NCBI GenBank assembly: GCA_012845835.1
Contig: JABAKD010000024.1
Span: 6,474,578-6,538,577 of the forward strand
Length of the DNA: 64,000 nucleotides
Reading direction: 5' to 3'
Source: Undaria pinnatifida
Lineage: Eukaryota; Sar; Phaeophyceae; Laminariales; Alariaceae
Shown one piece after another: positions 32,534-44,278 of the stretch. The translations under genes were made by a program, and so were the position numbers. The notes beneath the pieces were generated by a model, which worked only from the letters and a program-made list of their open reading frames with translations, was not told where the DNA came from and did not search any database. Numbering within the stretch: position 1 is the stretch's first letter; each line of letters begins with the position of its first letter.

Positions 32534-33149
32534 AACAACATTGTTTGACTCTTAGTGGGCGGATTTCCGTGATATATCTGACAAAAAATGCCTACTGTCA
32601 AGCTCCTCTGTCCTACAACAGCGAGTGAGTGGTGTACGTGTACCTTTTTCACGAAGTCCCATGGGACACTTTGCCGGGGGCAATCGGCAACCATGTGTAA
32701 GCCATGGGCAACCCATGGACAACCCATGGGCATCCAAAGGGCAACCCATGGGCTATCATCATCAACCAATGGGCGTCCTATGGGCCTCCCATAGGCAACC
32801 CTCGAGCTATCACCGCCAACCCATGTGAAGGAATGCCATGGGTAATCCATGTGCAGCCCGTGAGGAACCCGTGGGCTATCACCACCAACCCATGTGCCAT
32901 TCGTTGGCATTCCATGGACCATTGCCACCAACAAGGGGCAGGTATCCCACCCATGGGCATTCCATGGCAACCCCATGGGCTAGGTAAAAATAACAGCGCC
33001 GAATGAAAGAAAAACAACGTAGTTGCTCGTAGGTGCTCGCATCTACACTGTCTTTATATATAATATTTAGCATGAGGAACCCATGGGCACCCTGTACATA
33101 CCCTATACATGTTCAATGGGTCGCCCATGGATTGGCCATGAGACCTATG

Positions 33150-33510
33150 GGTTTGGGTAAGCTATTGATAAACCTTTTGCAAGTGGTCCAACCTACTAAT
33201 ACCCCACTAATACCTGAAAAACTGGCGTCGTCGGCAAGGCGATGGTTTTTTTTGGGTCGTGGGTTCAAATCCCACCATCCACAACTATAAAGTTATCCAG
33301 ACTTTCCCCATGTCGAACATGAAAAATGCTCTCCACGGCATACCCAGGAAAATGAAACCGCTTGGATATTGACAGGTCCGCCCGTGTATCCGGCCGACAT
33401 GGTATCCCGCCGTTTCAGGGGGGGCAGCGTTATAAGGCTTAGTTAGGGTAAGCTATTGGTTAACCTTTCGCAAGTGGTCAAACGCACTAATACCCCACTA
33501 ATACCTTAAC
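33150..33510 (+). mobile_element. 361-bp insertion with terminal direct repeats and a tRNA T-arm-like box (U2)
   Basis: Near-identical terminal direct repeats of about 60 bp (33,153-33,214 and 33,446-33,506, both running gggtaagctattg... to ctaataccccactaatacct) bound an internal part of about 230 bp. U1 shows the empty site between 17,866 and 17,867 with both flanks intact. Inside, 33,259-33,275 forms a perfect 5-bp stem with a ttcaaat loop (B-box-like); a cgcaagtggtcaaacgc stretch in the right repeat resembles an A box. It may be a TRIM-like LTR remnant or a tRNA-derived SINE. No clear target duplication is seen. Confidence 0.65.
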
Positions 33511-34375
33511 AGCTCTCTGTGGTCCGGCCATAGCTAGTACTCTCGTGCAAAGCATTTCAAATAGGAGAACAAATATGTAGGGCCCACTAGCCTTCGTATT
33601 ACATTCGAACCTGTGATGGGATCTACTCTACCCCATGGGATGCTCACGGGTTGCCTATGGGATGCCCATGGAATGCCCATGGAATTCCTATGGGTTGGTG
33701 GTGATGGTCCATGGGTGGCCAACGGGTTGGCCACGCGATGCACCTGGATTGCCCCTGGGAGGTTCTCGGGGTGTCTGTGGAATACCGTTGGGGTGCCCAT
33801 GGGATGTCCAAACGTTTTGCTGGTACTAGACCACGGATTCATTGGTCACCCACGGTTGACCCATGGGTCACCCACGGCAAGCATTTGGTTTCGCCCATCG
33901 ATCATCCACGGATAGTCCATGTGTCACGCCCGGGATGGCCCATGCGCCACCCATGGTTAGCTCTCGTGTCTCCCATGGGTCACCCACGGGTAGGGCATTT
34001 GTGACCACCGGTTGGCGCGTGAGTCACCCACGGCTAGCCCATGGGTTGCTCATGGGTCACCCATGGTCCCACAGCTATCCCATCTTAGGGCATCCGCGGA
34101 TGACCTATGGGTTGTCCATGTGTGACACCCGTGGGCCACCCATGGGTTGCCTATGGGTCGCCCACGGGTTGCCGACTACTTAGGTGTGTTAGGCCATGAG
34201 TCATCCATGGTCCGCCCATGCGTCATGCATAAGTCAGAGGTGGCGCGGCAATCCATGGTGGGGGGCCTCGTTCATTTTTAGTTGCCGCACGCGGGTCACC
34301 CATGAATCAATCATGACTTACGGGTGGTAGCCCATGGGTCGCCTATGGGTCACCCGCTGTCTGACGGTTAGCCCA

Positions 34376-34616
34376 GAGTCATTCTACGGTAGCCCCCCCA
34401 ACTTGTTTTGTAACGAAATCGGTCAAAACCAGCTCCCAGTCGTACCTCCTGAAATACGGTGTCCCTCGACATCTCGACGTCGTCGATTGATCGACCTTTG
34501 CACGAAAGAAAATATATGGATACTTTGTTTCCAGTAGTATCCTTGTATCGAGCAGCCATGAAACGTCCGTTAATGAAAATCGCTGGTTTTCGGGGGGGGC
34601 TGTCGTAGAATCAGTC
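34376..34616 (-). mobile_element. MITE-4 family copy 3 (U2, in the minisatellite), 241 bp
   Basis: Inverted relative to copies 1 and 2. Ends gagtcattctacggtagccc and (reverse complement) gactgattctacgacagccc, flanked by ccca on both sides (exact 4-bp duplication). U3 has the same insertion at 55,366-55,614. Confidence 0.88.
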
Positions 34617-35139
34617 CCCATGAGTTTTGTACTCTTAGCCCATGGGTCACCCACATGGGTCACCCATGGCTGACTGATACAACATAGGTCCCCAACGGGG
34701 AACCCGTGACTTAGTGGTTCTAGTCTACTGGTCCCCATGGGCCATTCACGGCCCCACGGTTAGGCTATGAGTCACCCATGTGCCATGGGTCACCCACGGA
34801 TGTTCACTCATGGGTTTGTTGCGTTTTTCCCCATGCTTCACCCTTGTGTCACTCACGATCCCACGGTGTGTCTGGTCAATGTTTCACCCACGGTCAGCCT
34901 ATGGGTCAGCCATGGTTAGTCTAAGGGTCGCCCAGGGTTCGTCCATGGGTTACCTATACGTCGCTCATGGATCACCCGTGGGCCACCCATGACTTCGTGA
35001 TACTACCCCATAGGCTACCCACGGGTAGCCCATGACTCGACCACGGGCTACCCACGGTACCACGGCTTGGCCTTCGGCCAATCACGGATAGTCTGTGGGT
35101 CGCCCTTGGGTGTTCCATGGGAATCCCATCGGTGGCCCA

Positions 35140-36220
35140 TGGAAGGCGAAAATATATGCTGGAAATATCGAAAAATAACACATATCACGCAGTTGCCAAA
35201 CACTGAGTGCAGTACAGTCGTTGTTCCGCATTAGTGCAGAGCCTTGCCAGATAACACTACCGACGCTAACGCGAGACCCCGAACTACCATTGAGTATTGC
35301 TGTACTCTACAAGACCAGGTTGTGGCAAGTAAATTCCACCGCACTAAAGCAGGGACCCTCACAAATAGGTGCCGCATCAACACGGACCCACCGCTGCATC
35401 GACAATTCAATCGGTTGAATTCACGGCCCGAGTGTCCGGAATGATTTCGTAGAAACACAAGAGGTACCGAGCCATGCGTTCGACTGGCTAAACTTAGCGG
35501 TGAAATGGTGGCATATCTCCTTCCGTAGCCTGCGTCAGTGGTCGATGAGATGAAACATACTGTGAATGAGGTGGAGGGTGTAAGGGAGGAAGGTGAAAAG
35601 GTAAAGAGATGGGACATGGAGACGGGAGATGATGAGGCGCAGGAGGAGCCCTGCAGTCACCGCCGGCACCACCCCGTGCTCGGCTGCGTTCCCAAAATGA
35701 TGAAGGCGACGGGGGGAGGGGATCCCGGAGGGCCAAGAGATTGCTCTGCGGTTTGGTTGTGAAACTGAATTGTTAATACAAGTGTCATATCCATCGAGCT
35801 GCGTGGGAAAGTGGGTTGCCCAGCCTAGTAACGTGGGGGAATGAGCTGGAATCGGCACGAGGTACCTGGTTACGGTGAAGGACGCTAAGAGGCACGGGCA
35901 CTTGGCTGGTGAAGGCTACCCCCCGTTCTGACCACGATAAGACCCTCTGTTTTCGTTTTCGGTTTATATTTGTACTCGTTCTGAGTATAGCAGCGTAGCA
36001 TTCGTAACTATTTGCTTTAATGCGAAGTAGAGGCATCTAGCACAAACAATTATTCGTCCCATGTTCTTACCATGCTCTTTGTACAATCGTGCATAAAATA
36101 CGCCGGAAGTAAAGAGAAGACCACGGATTACCTATCTTGGAGAAATATGATGCTGTGTACGAATGATGACTGATGGCTGCCTTACGTAACGCTGGCTTAT
36201 GGCGGTCGTATTTTCCAGGT
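35140..36220. other. Anonymous conserved stretch (U2)
   Basis: It aligns with 19,010-20,160 and 56,140-57,220. It contains a cgtgaggacgctaagaggcac-type block also found in U0 (about 2,680) and U1. Minus frames of 107-128 codons (35,231-35,617 and 35,535-35,858) overlap + frames on the same DNA and carry no motif I know. Confidence 0.45.
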
Positions 36221-38310
36221 ATATATTATAAAAATGATAATACACTCCAGCTGTGAGATCGAATATTTTGTCGAAACTCATCTTTGCAAGCTGTGTGTGA
36301 TACTCCGATCGCGCGTATTACGGGTTGTGTGTCCTCACTTAGGGTATAGGTCGGCGACTCCCCTTGCAACTACAGTGTAGCTATCAGGGCCAACAAGGTG
36401 ATGTTAGGCAGTCTGTGCGCGGAAACTATAAAACCGTTTCTCAGGGGGACAAAATCTGACAGCTGCGGAAGGAAATGCATCAGTTTATCAAGTGAATACT
36501 GTAAGCCGAATAACCGGTGAGGGGAGGGCGGAGTTTTTAAGGACGTGGGGGCCTGGTTTTGATCAAAAGGGGGGAGGGAGGGGACGGGTGGGGCAGGTCA
36601 ATTTGTGCGTGGAAACTATAAATCCTTCTTGTGGGGGAGGGGGGGGGGATATGTGCCCAGGGAGGCGGGGGGCGGGGGGAGGGGGGTTCAGGTCGCATAG
36701 ATGTAGGGGTTTGCTATACGTGTGGTGCTAGGTCTAGGCGATGGTGCGGGTGGTGGGGAAGAAGAGGGCGTTAGGGGCGGGGGTGGGTGAGAATTGCAGC
36801 GGCGGCATGGACGGCTCTAAAACAATGATGAGGCGATATCCAGGGCGTGGAAGTGTTTATTACTCTGGCGGACTTCGATATTATTAGGGGGGGTGTTTAA
36901 GCAAGAGAAAGCGAGGGAAAAAAAAAAGGGGGGGGGGTTCCAAGAGGTTTAGGTCGTATACAATATTTAAACACACTCCAGCTATGAGATCAAGGATTTG
37001 GTCGACACTGATCTTCGCAACATTGCGTGTGATTCTCCGATCGCGCGTGTTAATCATATATGTAGGGGCTTGCTATACGCGCGGTGCTGGCTCTAGGCGA
37101 TCGTGCCGGGTGTGGGGAGGGAGGGGGCGTTGGAGGGGGGGAGGGGGGATGAATGAAAGCTACGTCATGGATGGCTAGAAATATAATGACGTGATATCAA
37201 TTGCTTAGAAGTGTTTATTACTCTGGCTGATTTCGATTATAAGTGGGGCGTTTGAACGAACTGGGCGGGGAACAAAAGGGGGGGGGGGGGGGGGGCGGAG
37301 GGCGGAGATGAGTTGGAGCTACGGCATGGATGGCTAGATTGATAATTAGATGATATCAGCTGGCTGATAGTGTTTACTACTCTGGTAGATTTTGATTTCA
37401 GGTGGGGCGTTTGAAGAAGAGGGATCGGGGGGCGGGGGCGGGGGGGCGAGCATTTCCATATGTGCGCGGAAACTATAGACCTAAACCCTTAAAGAGGACG
37501 AATGTGACGGTTGCAGCAAGAAGACACCCCTTTATATCACCCGCCTGGTAATGTTTATTATTGTAGAAGTTTTGATGTTACATGTAGTATGCAACCCAGT
37601 TCTTAGGTGTAGTAAATAATGTGTTAAAAGCTTCATAATTTGTTATTGTACATGTATCAAAAGATAGAGTATTTCAATCGATAGGTACAATCATGTAGAT
37701 ACCATTATTTTCTGACATCGCTAATTATAAGAAAGAGATACATATGGTTGAATACAACAGGCGAGGTGATGTGGTCATGCAATGTCACCGCCATTGAGGA
37801 CGAAAGGGACAAATGCGAATCGTTATTGTTTTGAAAGGAACGCTTAGTGTACACGCGCTCACTTACGTTACTTCGTTAGTCATACCGCGTAAGGCATAGA
37901 TTGGGAGGCGATCATGCAGACGGTATGTACGGAATACCTTACGTAATAAGTTGGTCGTGCGGTTTACCGCAATTTTAACATATTTGTCTGTCGTACCCCC
38001 TTTTCACATTGTTATTGTCTCACATATACGATTTTACGCCGATGATGTTTGCCGTGCCGATGTGGGGCTCAGGGGTCGCCAACTCAAAACACAGATATAC
38101 ATCTTACAATTAAATACACCAAGCGAGGTGACGTGGGCATGCGATGTCAGCACTATTGAACGCGAGGGTGACTTTACTTTGTTAGGCATGTGCTACTGCG
38201 TTTGGTAGAGGTTTTCAGGCGATCATACAAACGGCCGGAGGCACGAAATACCCTGCGTAATAGGTTGGTAGTAGTGTGGTCTACCGCAGTGGTATATATA
38301 CAGCAGTTGA
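36221..38310. mobile_element. 2.1-kb composite insertion shared by U2 and U3
   Basis: U1 (20,160-20,171) and U0 (about 3,030-3,060) are uninterrupted where U2 and U3 carry this block. TATATA-type sequence lies at both borders (36,220-36,226 and 38,292-38,300). It holds element E (36,226-37,611) followed by an AT-richer part with two related copies of about 200 bp (about 37,742-37,968 and 38,106-38,290, sharing the gcgaggtga...gtggtcatgcaatgtcac pattern). Confidence 0.7.
36226..37611 (+). mobile_element. Element E copy (U2), G-rich, about 1.4 kb
   Basis: Begins ttataaaaatgataatacac and ends ttcttaggtgta; 44,279-45,568 and 57,227-58,634 have the same ends. It is built from repeating modules: a head (cagctgtgagatcgaat, partly repeated at about 36,968), several gcggaaactata/gacaaatctgac modules, and three gtttattactctgg modules. 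Long G runs are present, including 18 G at 37,278-37,295. The strand carries strong G-quadruplex potential. No coding frame is credible and the superfamily is unknown. Confidence 0.65.
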
Positions 38311-38642
38311 GGCCCTGGCTCTTATTTTCAATCAACCACTTGATTCCCGATCGAACAGGTCGGCGAGTTTTGGCTTCTGAGAAAAATCACGCGTTGGGTG
38401 CGATACCAATGAATGGTTAGAATATTTTTTGGGGCTGGTCGCACCGTTGCGCAGAAGATGATTGACGGTAGTATTTATTTTATAGGAGTACAGTGTACTT
38501 CCGGGATAGCAAATTTTCAACCTCACGGAAACTCCACAACAGTAGTGCAACTATTTCCAACTGGAAATACACCGCGAGAATACGGAATAAGTAGGTAAAT
38601 AGAGCATAACCCATTTATCACAAGACAATACGAAAGGTGCCC

Positions 38643-39071
38643 CTGCTAAAAGCCGAGGTGATGGAGACCCTGCTGTACGGGTGTGACTTGGACGCTCGGC
38701 CAGGAGCACTTCGCTGAGCTCTCAATGGCACACCACAACCTCCTCCAGATGGCCATTGGCTTCAAACGCCGACAACGCACCGACCACACCTCATGTCGTA
38801 CGCCAAGGCTCTCAAGAAGGCACAAGTGTGGAAGGATTCAGACGACCATCCGAAAATGACTCTTCCTCTTTGCGGGGACCATACAGTGGGCATCCAATGA
38901 GCGGCTGGCCAATCGCGTGACGTCCGAGACGATGGCTGGTGGGGAAAACCCGGGACCAGGCCTACCGAAAAATAACTGGGCACACCGCCTAGCAGACGAC
39001 ATCAGGGTATTCCAAGCCACCGAGAGGTCTACGGATAGCCCCCTTTTGCCGTTCGGAGTACAGACGGTGTA
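38643..39071 (+). pseudogene. LINE reverse-transcriptase C-terminal relic (U2)
   Basis: The frame begins LLKAEVMETLLYGC. A 2-base loss then shifts it so that TWTLGQEHFAELS and HHNLLQMAIGFKRRQRTDH follow in the next frame, then MSYAKALKKAQVW in another, then AGGENPGPGLPKNNW. It ends at TAA near 39,071. Same element as 20,531-20,970 and 59,672-60,101. Inactive fragment. Confidence 0.7.
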
Positions 39072-39450
39072 ATAATAATAGCTGAGGGCGGGTGAGAAGA
39101 GTTGGCCCACGCAGCAGTCGACGCTATGAGCAGCGACAAGGGGACACCGGGGGGGAGCGGGGGGGGGCAGCCGTACTGATATAGCTGTCGACGAATGCAA
39201 GAACAGTATGGCATGTCGTGTGGCAGTACCGGTTTGACTAATACGTGGAACGTGTGCTACTATATATAGCCGTGAACCTTACAGTACGGTGGATTTTTGC
39301 GTTGTTCGTTTACGTTAATAGGCTCAATGGGGGGAGCGCGAAAGCGGCAGCAATGACGCGTGTAGTCTTGCTTGTTTGTTTTGTCCTTTTTGCCTTGTTT
39401 CTCTGTTTGTTCTCTTATATTGCCTCCTCGCCGGCCTTATGCCGGTGTTT

Positions 39451-40408
39451 TCTTCCTCTTCTTCGTGGTGGTTCGGACGTGCAAGACTGCTATCTGTTAT
39501 TCTTCAGCATGTATGTTTTTCCTGCAGCCATTCTGATCTTCTTGCATCACATTCTTCAGAACCCCTGTCGGCCCTCTTTTCGTGCTTTTTATATTATTAT
39601 GTTGACTGATTCCACGATAGCCCTCCCCCTAAAACCAACGATTTTCTATAACGAACGTTTCACGGCTGCTCCACACGAGGAAGGGTGCCACGAGTTCTAA
39701 GAGCATCCTCAAATATTTTCTTGTTTGCGAAGGTCCATCGCACGATGACGTCGGGGTGGTGAGGGGCATTGCTCTTCAGTAAATACGGCCGGGAGCTGGT
39801 TTCCGCAGATTCATTGAAGAAAAGTTGGGGGCTACCGTCGAACGACTCTGTTTCTTATCTTTACGGTCTGGCTTGTCAGTGGCTTTGTCGTGTTCTCGTA
39901 CGCGGTACGCTAGCATTTCAGTTGTTTCACCTTGATTAATCACGAATTGCCAAGCGTGTGTTTTTTCTGTCTGTCTCTGACCACATAACAACGTGTATCT
40001 CTCTAGGATGAATAGTCAGCACGGACACTGGGTGTACTGATTGTGTGTGTTGTACTCACATTGAACAGTTCATTCTACCCAACGACATCAGTACGCCCAG
40101 GGTCCGTGCTGATTCCTCATCCTAGATGAATACAAATTCTGTGGTCACGGACTGTGACAGAGTAAACCAAACAGTCGCATGTCATCAAGGTAAAGCGAGT
40201 GAAGTGCTAGCGTACCGGGTACGAGAACATTTTAAAACAAGCCAGGCCATTAAAAAAGAGAAATAGGAAAAAAGAAAAAAACAAACGACAGGTGTTCTGA
40301 AACAAGAAGAGCGGAAATAATAGGAAAGGCTGCAAGCGCAACACCATACGTGCTGAAAAGGAACAACAGATACCTGTTGCACGGACAAACCAACAACAAG
40401 AAGATAAC
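39451..40408. repeat. Foldback inverted repeat shared by U2 and U3 (U2 copy)
   Basis: Left arm 39,451-40,041 (including a later MITE), spacer 40,042-40,085, right arm 40,086-40,408 as its reverse complement. The inner arms include the gatgaatagtcagcacggac block on the left and its complement on the right. U1 has only the left arm (about 21,430-21,723) followed by the spacer in the opposite orientation, so the palindrome arose after U1 split off. Open frames here are hydrophobic because of T-rich DNA and are not counted. Confidence 0.85.
39604..39848 (+). mobile_element. MITE-4 family copy 4 (U2, in the foldback arm), 245 bp
   Basis: Ends gactgattccacgatagccc and (reverse complement) gagtcgttcgacggtagccc, flanked by tgtt on both sides. 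The right arm of the foldback and U1 (about 21,530-21,560) lack it, so it entered the left arm after the palindrome formed. The U3 copy is at 60,754-61,003. Confidence 0.88.
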
Positions 40409-40420
40409 TTCTTCTGTTGT

Positions 40421-41230
40421 TGCATGGACAAACAACACGGAGAATATAACTGTTGTTTAATGGAGTAATACTCCGAGTGGGGGATGCGTGGTGGGTCGGT
40501 GTTGGTAAGCGTGCTCCTCATGGGTCTCGGGGTCTTTGGTTAGTCTCTCCTCATGCCTCGCTGAATAGACTCAAAAGCTTTTACGCATTATTTCCCTACA
40601 TAGAATACTAGAAGACAGACAACATAACATGGCTGCAGGGTAGCGCAGGGTAGCGCAGGGTAGAGCAGGGTAGTGAGATAAGGGGCGTCCTGCTTGTCCC
40701 ATCATCGTCACCTACATTACCGCCCATCTATGATGGCCTTGACGTGAATGTGACATGTAATATCACGTGGTTTCGCCTCAACCATGACATGTGTCATGCT
40801 TTCACATCGAATCTATAAACTATCCTTCTAAGGAGGGCACTCCATTACACTATTGGCGACCCTGAATAGTCGTAGATAGATGCAGATCACCTGGCAATCA
40901 AAGGATGTCAACAAAACATCCAGAATTGGAAAAAAAAGGGATCGAAGATGCGGCTATTCGAAATAAAAGAAATGAGGCTACAGATTCCCCCACACCTTAT
41001 AATATTGAGGCTTACATGCCTCCTTGCAAGATACACAACCCTATGATGGAGCTCACATCCGTGAGAGCTCGAGAAAGGGTAGGTATCTACGGTATACCAG
41101 TAGCAATCGGCCTACGAAAACACGAAGGGCGCGGCCACTGAGCGCAAGGATGCGAAGGGAGCCAAAGAGAAAGGTATAGACGCGGAATCAATGTCAAAAG
41201 GGAAGAAGGGAACACGTGTCACGCTGTGAA
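40421..41230 (+). mobile_element. Possible LTR-type remnant
   Basis: This stretch is absent from U1. It contains a 10-bp tandem repeat (gcgcagggta-type, about 40,636-40,675) and then ...ctccattaca followed at 40,851 by ttggcgaccctgaa, which resembles the LTR end plus primer-binding region of LTR retrotransposons. A 78-codon + frame (40,905-41,141), charged at its N terminus, follows where gag would start. A second LTR was not found and the U3 copy has a damaged primer-site motif (tttggccaccc). Tentative. Confidence 0.25.
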
Positions 41231-41399
41231 GGCCAGACAATTTTATGGCCAGCACACGTGGTGTGCTTGTGTTCTTCGCACAAAACTGATGTATATATTT
41301 TCATATTGATGTTGTGCTTTCATTAATATCGTACGACGAGATTGTAGTTGGGCTGTGGGCAAAAATGGTTGATGACTCACGTGTTCTATGACAGATGAT

Positions 41400-41878
41400 T
41401 GTATTACCTATGTAGCAAGGATGCGTATTTCCTCACCTCGAGCCCAAAAATTTTCGGGAAACAGTTTTTTTCAGCTTTCCCTGAACTAATCCCTTATTTT
41501 CTCTCGTAAATTCCAGGAAAAAAGGCGTCATTTGCGGGGGGACAGTAATTATCATCCCCTGGTGGTCTATGAACCACGCTCGAATATACGATTCATCCAG
41601 GCCTCTTGACAGCCATTTTCAGTCATTTACAATCTTCACAGTGGCGTTAGGTAGAAAGAACGGTATCATGTGAAGGCAACAACAACAGCAGCAGTACGAA
41701 GTAGTGGCAGGGCAGAATAAGAGGGCCTGATTGAACTTATCGGTTTTATTTGTTGATGTTTCACTTGTTCATGCCCTCGATGGTTTCGTCCTGAAGTCGT
41801 CCATCGAATAGTATTGGAAAACCACTGCTTCTCTTTAGTGCTGGCAGTGATCTCTGATGTACAAATATACTTATTATT
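41400..41878. other. Start of the U2/U3-specific tail
   Basis: From about 41,400 the sequence no longer matches the U1 tail. It is paired only with U3 62,560-63,039. No gene is seen; a C/A-rich patch (41,680-41,700, caacaacaacagcagcag-like) is present. Confidence 0.5.
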
Positions 41879-42286
41879 ATGTTGCGAGGGAAATCAGCAA
41901 TAATACGAAGTACAAAGCAGGACGCGAGCGGCCACAGCAGTGCGCTGATGCGCAGTAGTAGTAGGCTTGTAGCGATTGCGACCGTATCCGCGACTGTAAA
42001 GCTAAACAAACATGGACGCCTCAACGAAATGCCAACGCCCCAGCTGCATCTCCGCCGAGTTCACGCGTTCCATTTGAATGTGACACCTCGCATCATTATT
42101 ATACAATTATTTTATTGTATTCCTTCCATGACTTCGTTCGCCATGACTCCTCTCGGTCACATGGTTGGGCGTAAAGTAAACCAGTATATCGCTAATCAAA
42201 GAATGCGGGCAGTGTTTCAAGTAGCGATCGGTACTGTTTCAGTTCAAACAGAAACATTTGTTGTACGAAATGCTTGCGCGCTCTAA
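41879..42286 (+). CDS. 135-codon open frame in the unit tail (U2), unknown
   Basis: The frame runs from ATG at 41,879 to TAA at 42,286. It starts MLRGKSAIIRSTKQ, carries a serine run from an AGT microsatellite, then LNKHGRLNEMPTP, a hydrophobic IIIIQLFYCIPSM, and HMVGRKVNQYIANQRMRAVF. The U3 copy (63,040-63,459) is 139 codons: its two length changes are +9 and +3 bases, both in frame. The opposing minus frame has a stop in U2 (at the ...FFD-stop-RYTG point), which favours the + strand. No family recognised, no neighbours in an obvious set. A long non-coding transcript is an alternative. Confidence 0.4.
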   Translation: MLRGKSAIIRSTKQDASGHSSALMRSSSRLVAIATVSATVKLNKHGRLNEMPTPQLHLRRVHAFHLNVTPRIIIIQLFYCIPSMTSFAMTPLGHMVGRKVNQYIANQRMRAVFQVAIGTVSVQTETFVVRNACAL

Positions 42287-42930
42287 ACTTGGGGTACCCG
42301 CTGTGCTCATAACGCACATCACAAAGTATAATATATTATAAAAAATGAAAATATGTGTGGTCTTCGCAGCAGAACACCATAATATAGTCTACATACATGT
42401 GTACACACCATAATGGACAGCGCTACATTCCGAAATAATAGCCTCATCTTAAAAACCAAACATCGACGCCAACATCATCATCGGAGTCTAACAGCGTTGT
42501 TAGGCTTTGACCCAACAAGAAGACAATGAAATCGGGAATTTCTGCAAGTTATGCAAACCTCGTATAATTTACACCGAAAAAGGCCATTATTTTTTGAGGA
42601 TTCGCCTCAAACTCGCACAGATAGGTAACTAAAACCTATGCAAAGCAAATGCGAGAAAACGCGAAAAAATACCGTTTTACGCAAGGAAGGGCGTACAAAA
42701 AACAAATTCCGACACCACAGCCCCAAAAGTTTACTCTGAATCTCTCAGGGGGGGGGGGGTACGAGACCCCCACCCCTCCCCCGAGCGTCCCCCAATTTCT
42801 TATATAAAACATCCACTTCACTCAAGCTCCTATGTAAAACAACCCTGCACTAAATGCTATACATTTAATTAAGGGGGCACATTTCAGGGGTGGGGTTACT
42901 GCAATCCACGTAGCCCCGGAGGTCGACATG
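42287..42930. other. Anonymous stretch, tail of U2
   Basis: Paired with U3 63,460-64,000. It has a run of 11 G near 42,749-42,759 beside a C-rich stretch, which gives a glycine/proline-rich minus frame (42,821-42,636) without further support. Confidence 0.5.
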
Positions 42931-42989
42931 ATCAACTGCGACGCCCTGCGTGCCGCAGAAGAGACACAGAAAGAGAGAGAGTGGTCACG

Positions 42990-43763
42990 GTGATCATTGT
43001 CTCCGTGGCGGCGGGGGCTCTCTTACCGACCCCCTTCGATAAGACGGCATAGTAGTTAGAACGCGCCGGGGGGAAGCGAGCGGATGGCTCGGAGTTAGTT
43101 TGCTGCTGCGGGCACAACGTGGGCGACGGTTCAGAAAAGGACGAGGGCAAGGCCAAGACGTGGGTTGTAGAACTTAATGTACCGGGAAAGCTGCACCCCA
43201 GAAACATCCCACCTGTCCTCTCGTGCCCAAGTGGGACTCACAAGAAAGTGTCATTGCTTTAGGCCTGAAAGCAGCGTCGAAGAGCACGTCATCTACATAC
43301 ATCATAAGAGGCTGAAGGCCACGATCATAGCCTTATGTAGGGCCTTTTACTAAGCAAACAGTATGTCGCTGCACCCAACGTGGCCTATTTTGCAACCCTG
43401 TAGATTTAGTGTGGAAGTACTCTATGTCCGACCACGTAAAAGGGCGTCATGCCACATCGTTGGCTCTTAGCGAAACAGATCCCAAGACTGTGAGATTTGA
43501 AGACATCTTTGACCTACGAAAGCGAAGCAGAAAAGACGGCGGCGGCGAAAAAGCTGCGAAAGGGCAAGGGTAAGGCTGTCAGAGCCCCCATAGTACGCTG
43601 TCAAGTCTCACAGCAGAAGGGTAAGGCTGTCAGCGACACCGTAGCACACAGTAGTAAGGTCTCACAGCAGAAGGGAGCGTCAGATGAGTCAGACGGGTCA
43701 CACTCCGACGAGGCACTCAGACGATCGCCCAAGATTGTCGTAGACTTGTCGCAGAAGCATTGA
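42990..43763 (+). pseudogene. Decayed protein-coding region with a cysteine motif
   Basis: Successive + strand frames make coherent protein-like stretches: KTWVVELNVPGKLHPRN (about 43,160-43,215), then HVIYIHHKRLKATIIALC (about 43,290-43,345), then after a one-base shift TVCRCTQRGLFCNPVDLVWK and SMSDHVKGRHATSLALSETD (about 43,361-43,490), then KTVRFEDIFDLRKR. It ends in a lysine-rich frame (43,497-43,763) with two RC/QVSQQKG-type repeats. C-x-C-x5-C may be part of a zinc-binding cluster, perhaps from a transposase or gag-like protein, but I cannot name the family. It lies just upstream of element E at the U2/U3 junction. Confidence 0.4.
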
Positions 43764-44278
43764 GAAGCAAGCAACAAGCAAGCGCTTGAGAAGCAAGATA
43801 TTTGTTTTTGGCTTTGAGGCAACTTGGGGGGCAGTTGAATCCAAGCATCATACTTCCACAGGCATCGCCAGCCCATGATAGATTATTGCTCTTATCTATC
43901 TCAACCTATCTAATGGTATGTATTTCCCAACCTATGTATTGGTATGTACAACGTCCACGTGTATGAGTAAACCCAAGCACGCAAGCACAGCACACCGTCA
44001 TAATTGAGACAAAATTGAGAGATGAATAAAAGCCAAGATATGCCCAGGCGACAAAAAATCAAAATTTTCTTCGGCCCTCGGGGTAATATGCGTGCTTATT
44101 AGGTCAAAGAACAAACAGACAGCGTTTTATTAATACAATAAGGGGGGTTCCATTCTATATGGAGGCGTTATTAGCCCGGGGACAGCGGACGCGACGAGTT
44201 TCTTCTGAAAAGTATTATCACCCCAAGCACTATTAATTTCAAGAAATTGCCGCTTCCGGAAACACGCATCCTTGCTAT
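43764..44278. other. Unassigned spacer before element E
   Basis: Low-complexity patches (gaagcaagcaacaagcaagc near 43,763-43,783; tatctatctcaacctatct near 43,895-43,915). No supportable gene. Confidence 0.4.

Larger units (their letters stand above)
32655..35140. repeat. 11-bp CCATGG minisatellite, U2 copy
   Basis: The same 11-mer family as in U1 (units gcaacccatgg, acaacccatgg, gcatccaaagg, gcaacccatgg run in register at 32,708-32,751). It is interrupted by the 361-bp insertion at 33,150 and by a MITE at 34,376. About 2.5 kb with insertions, longer than in U1. The frames within are not genes. Confidence 0.9.

Noticed and set aside
33224..33290. Functional tRNA gene at the ttcaaat hairpin
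   Set aside because: Only the T arm is convincing. No matching acceptor or anticodon arm can be formed at the right spacing.
42636..42821. Glycine/proline-rich minus-strand ORF
   Set aside because: Comes from a G run next to a C run. In U3 the run lengths differ and the frame changes.
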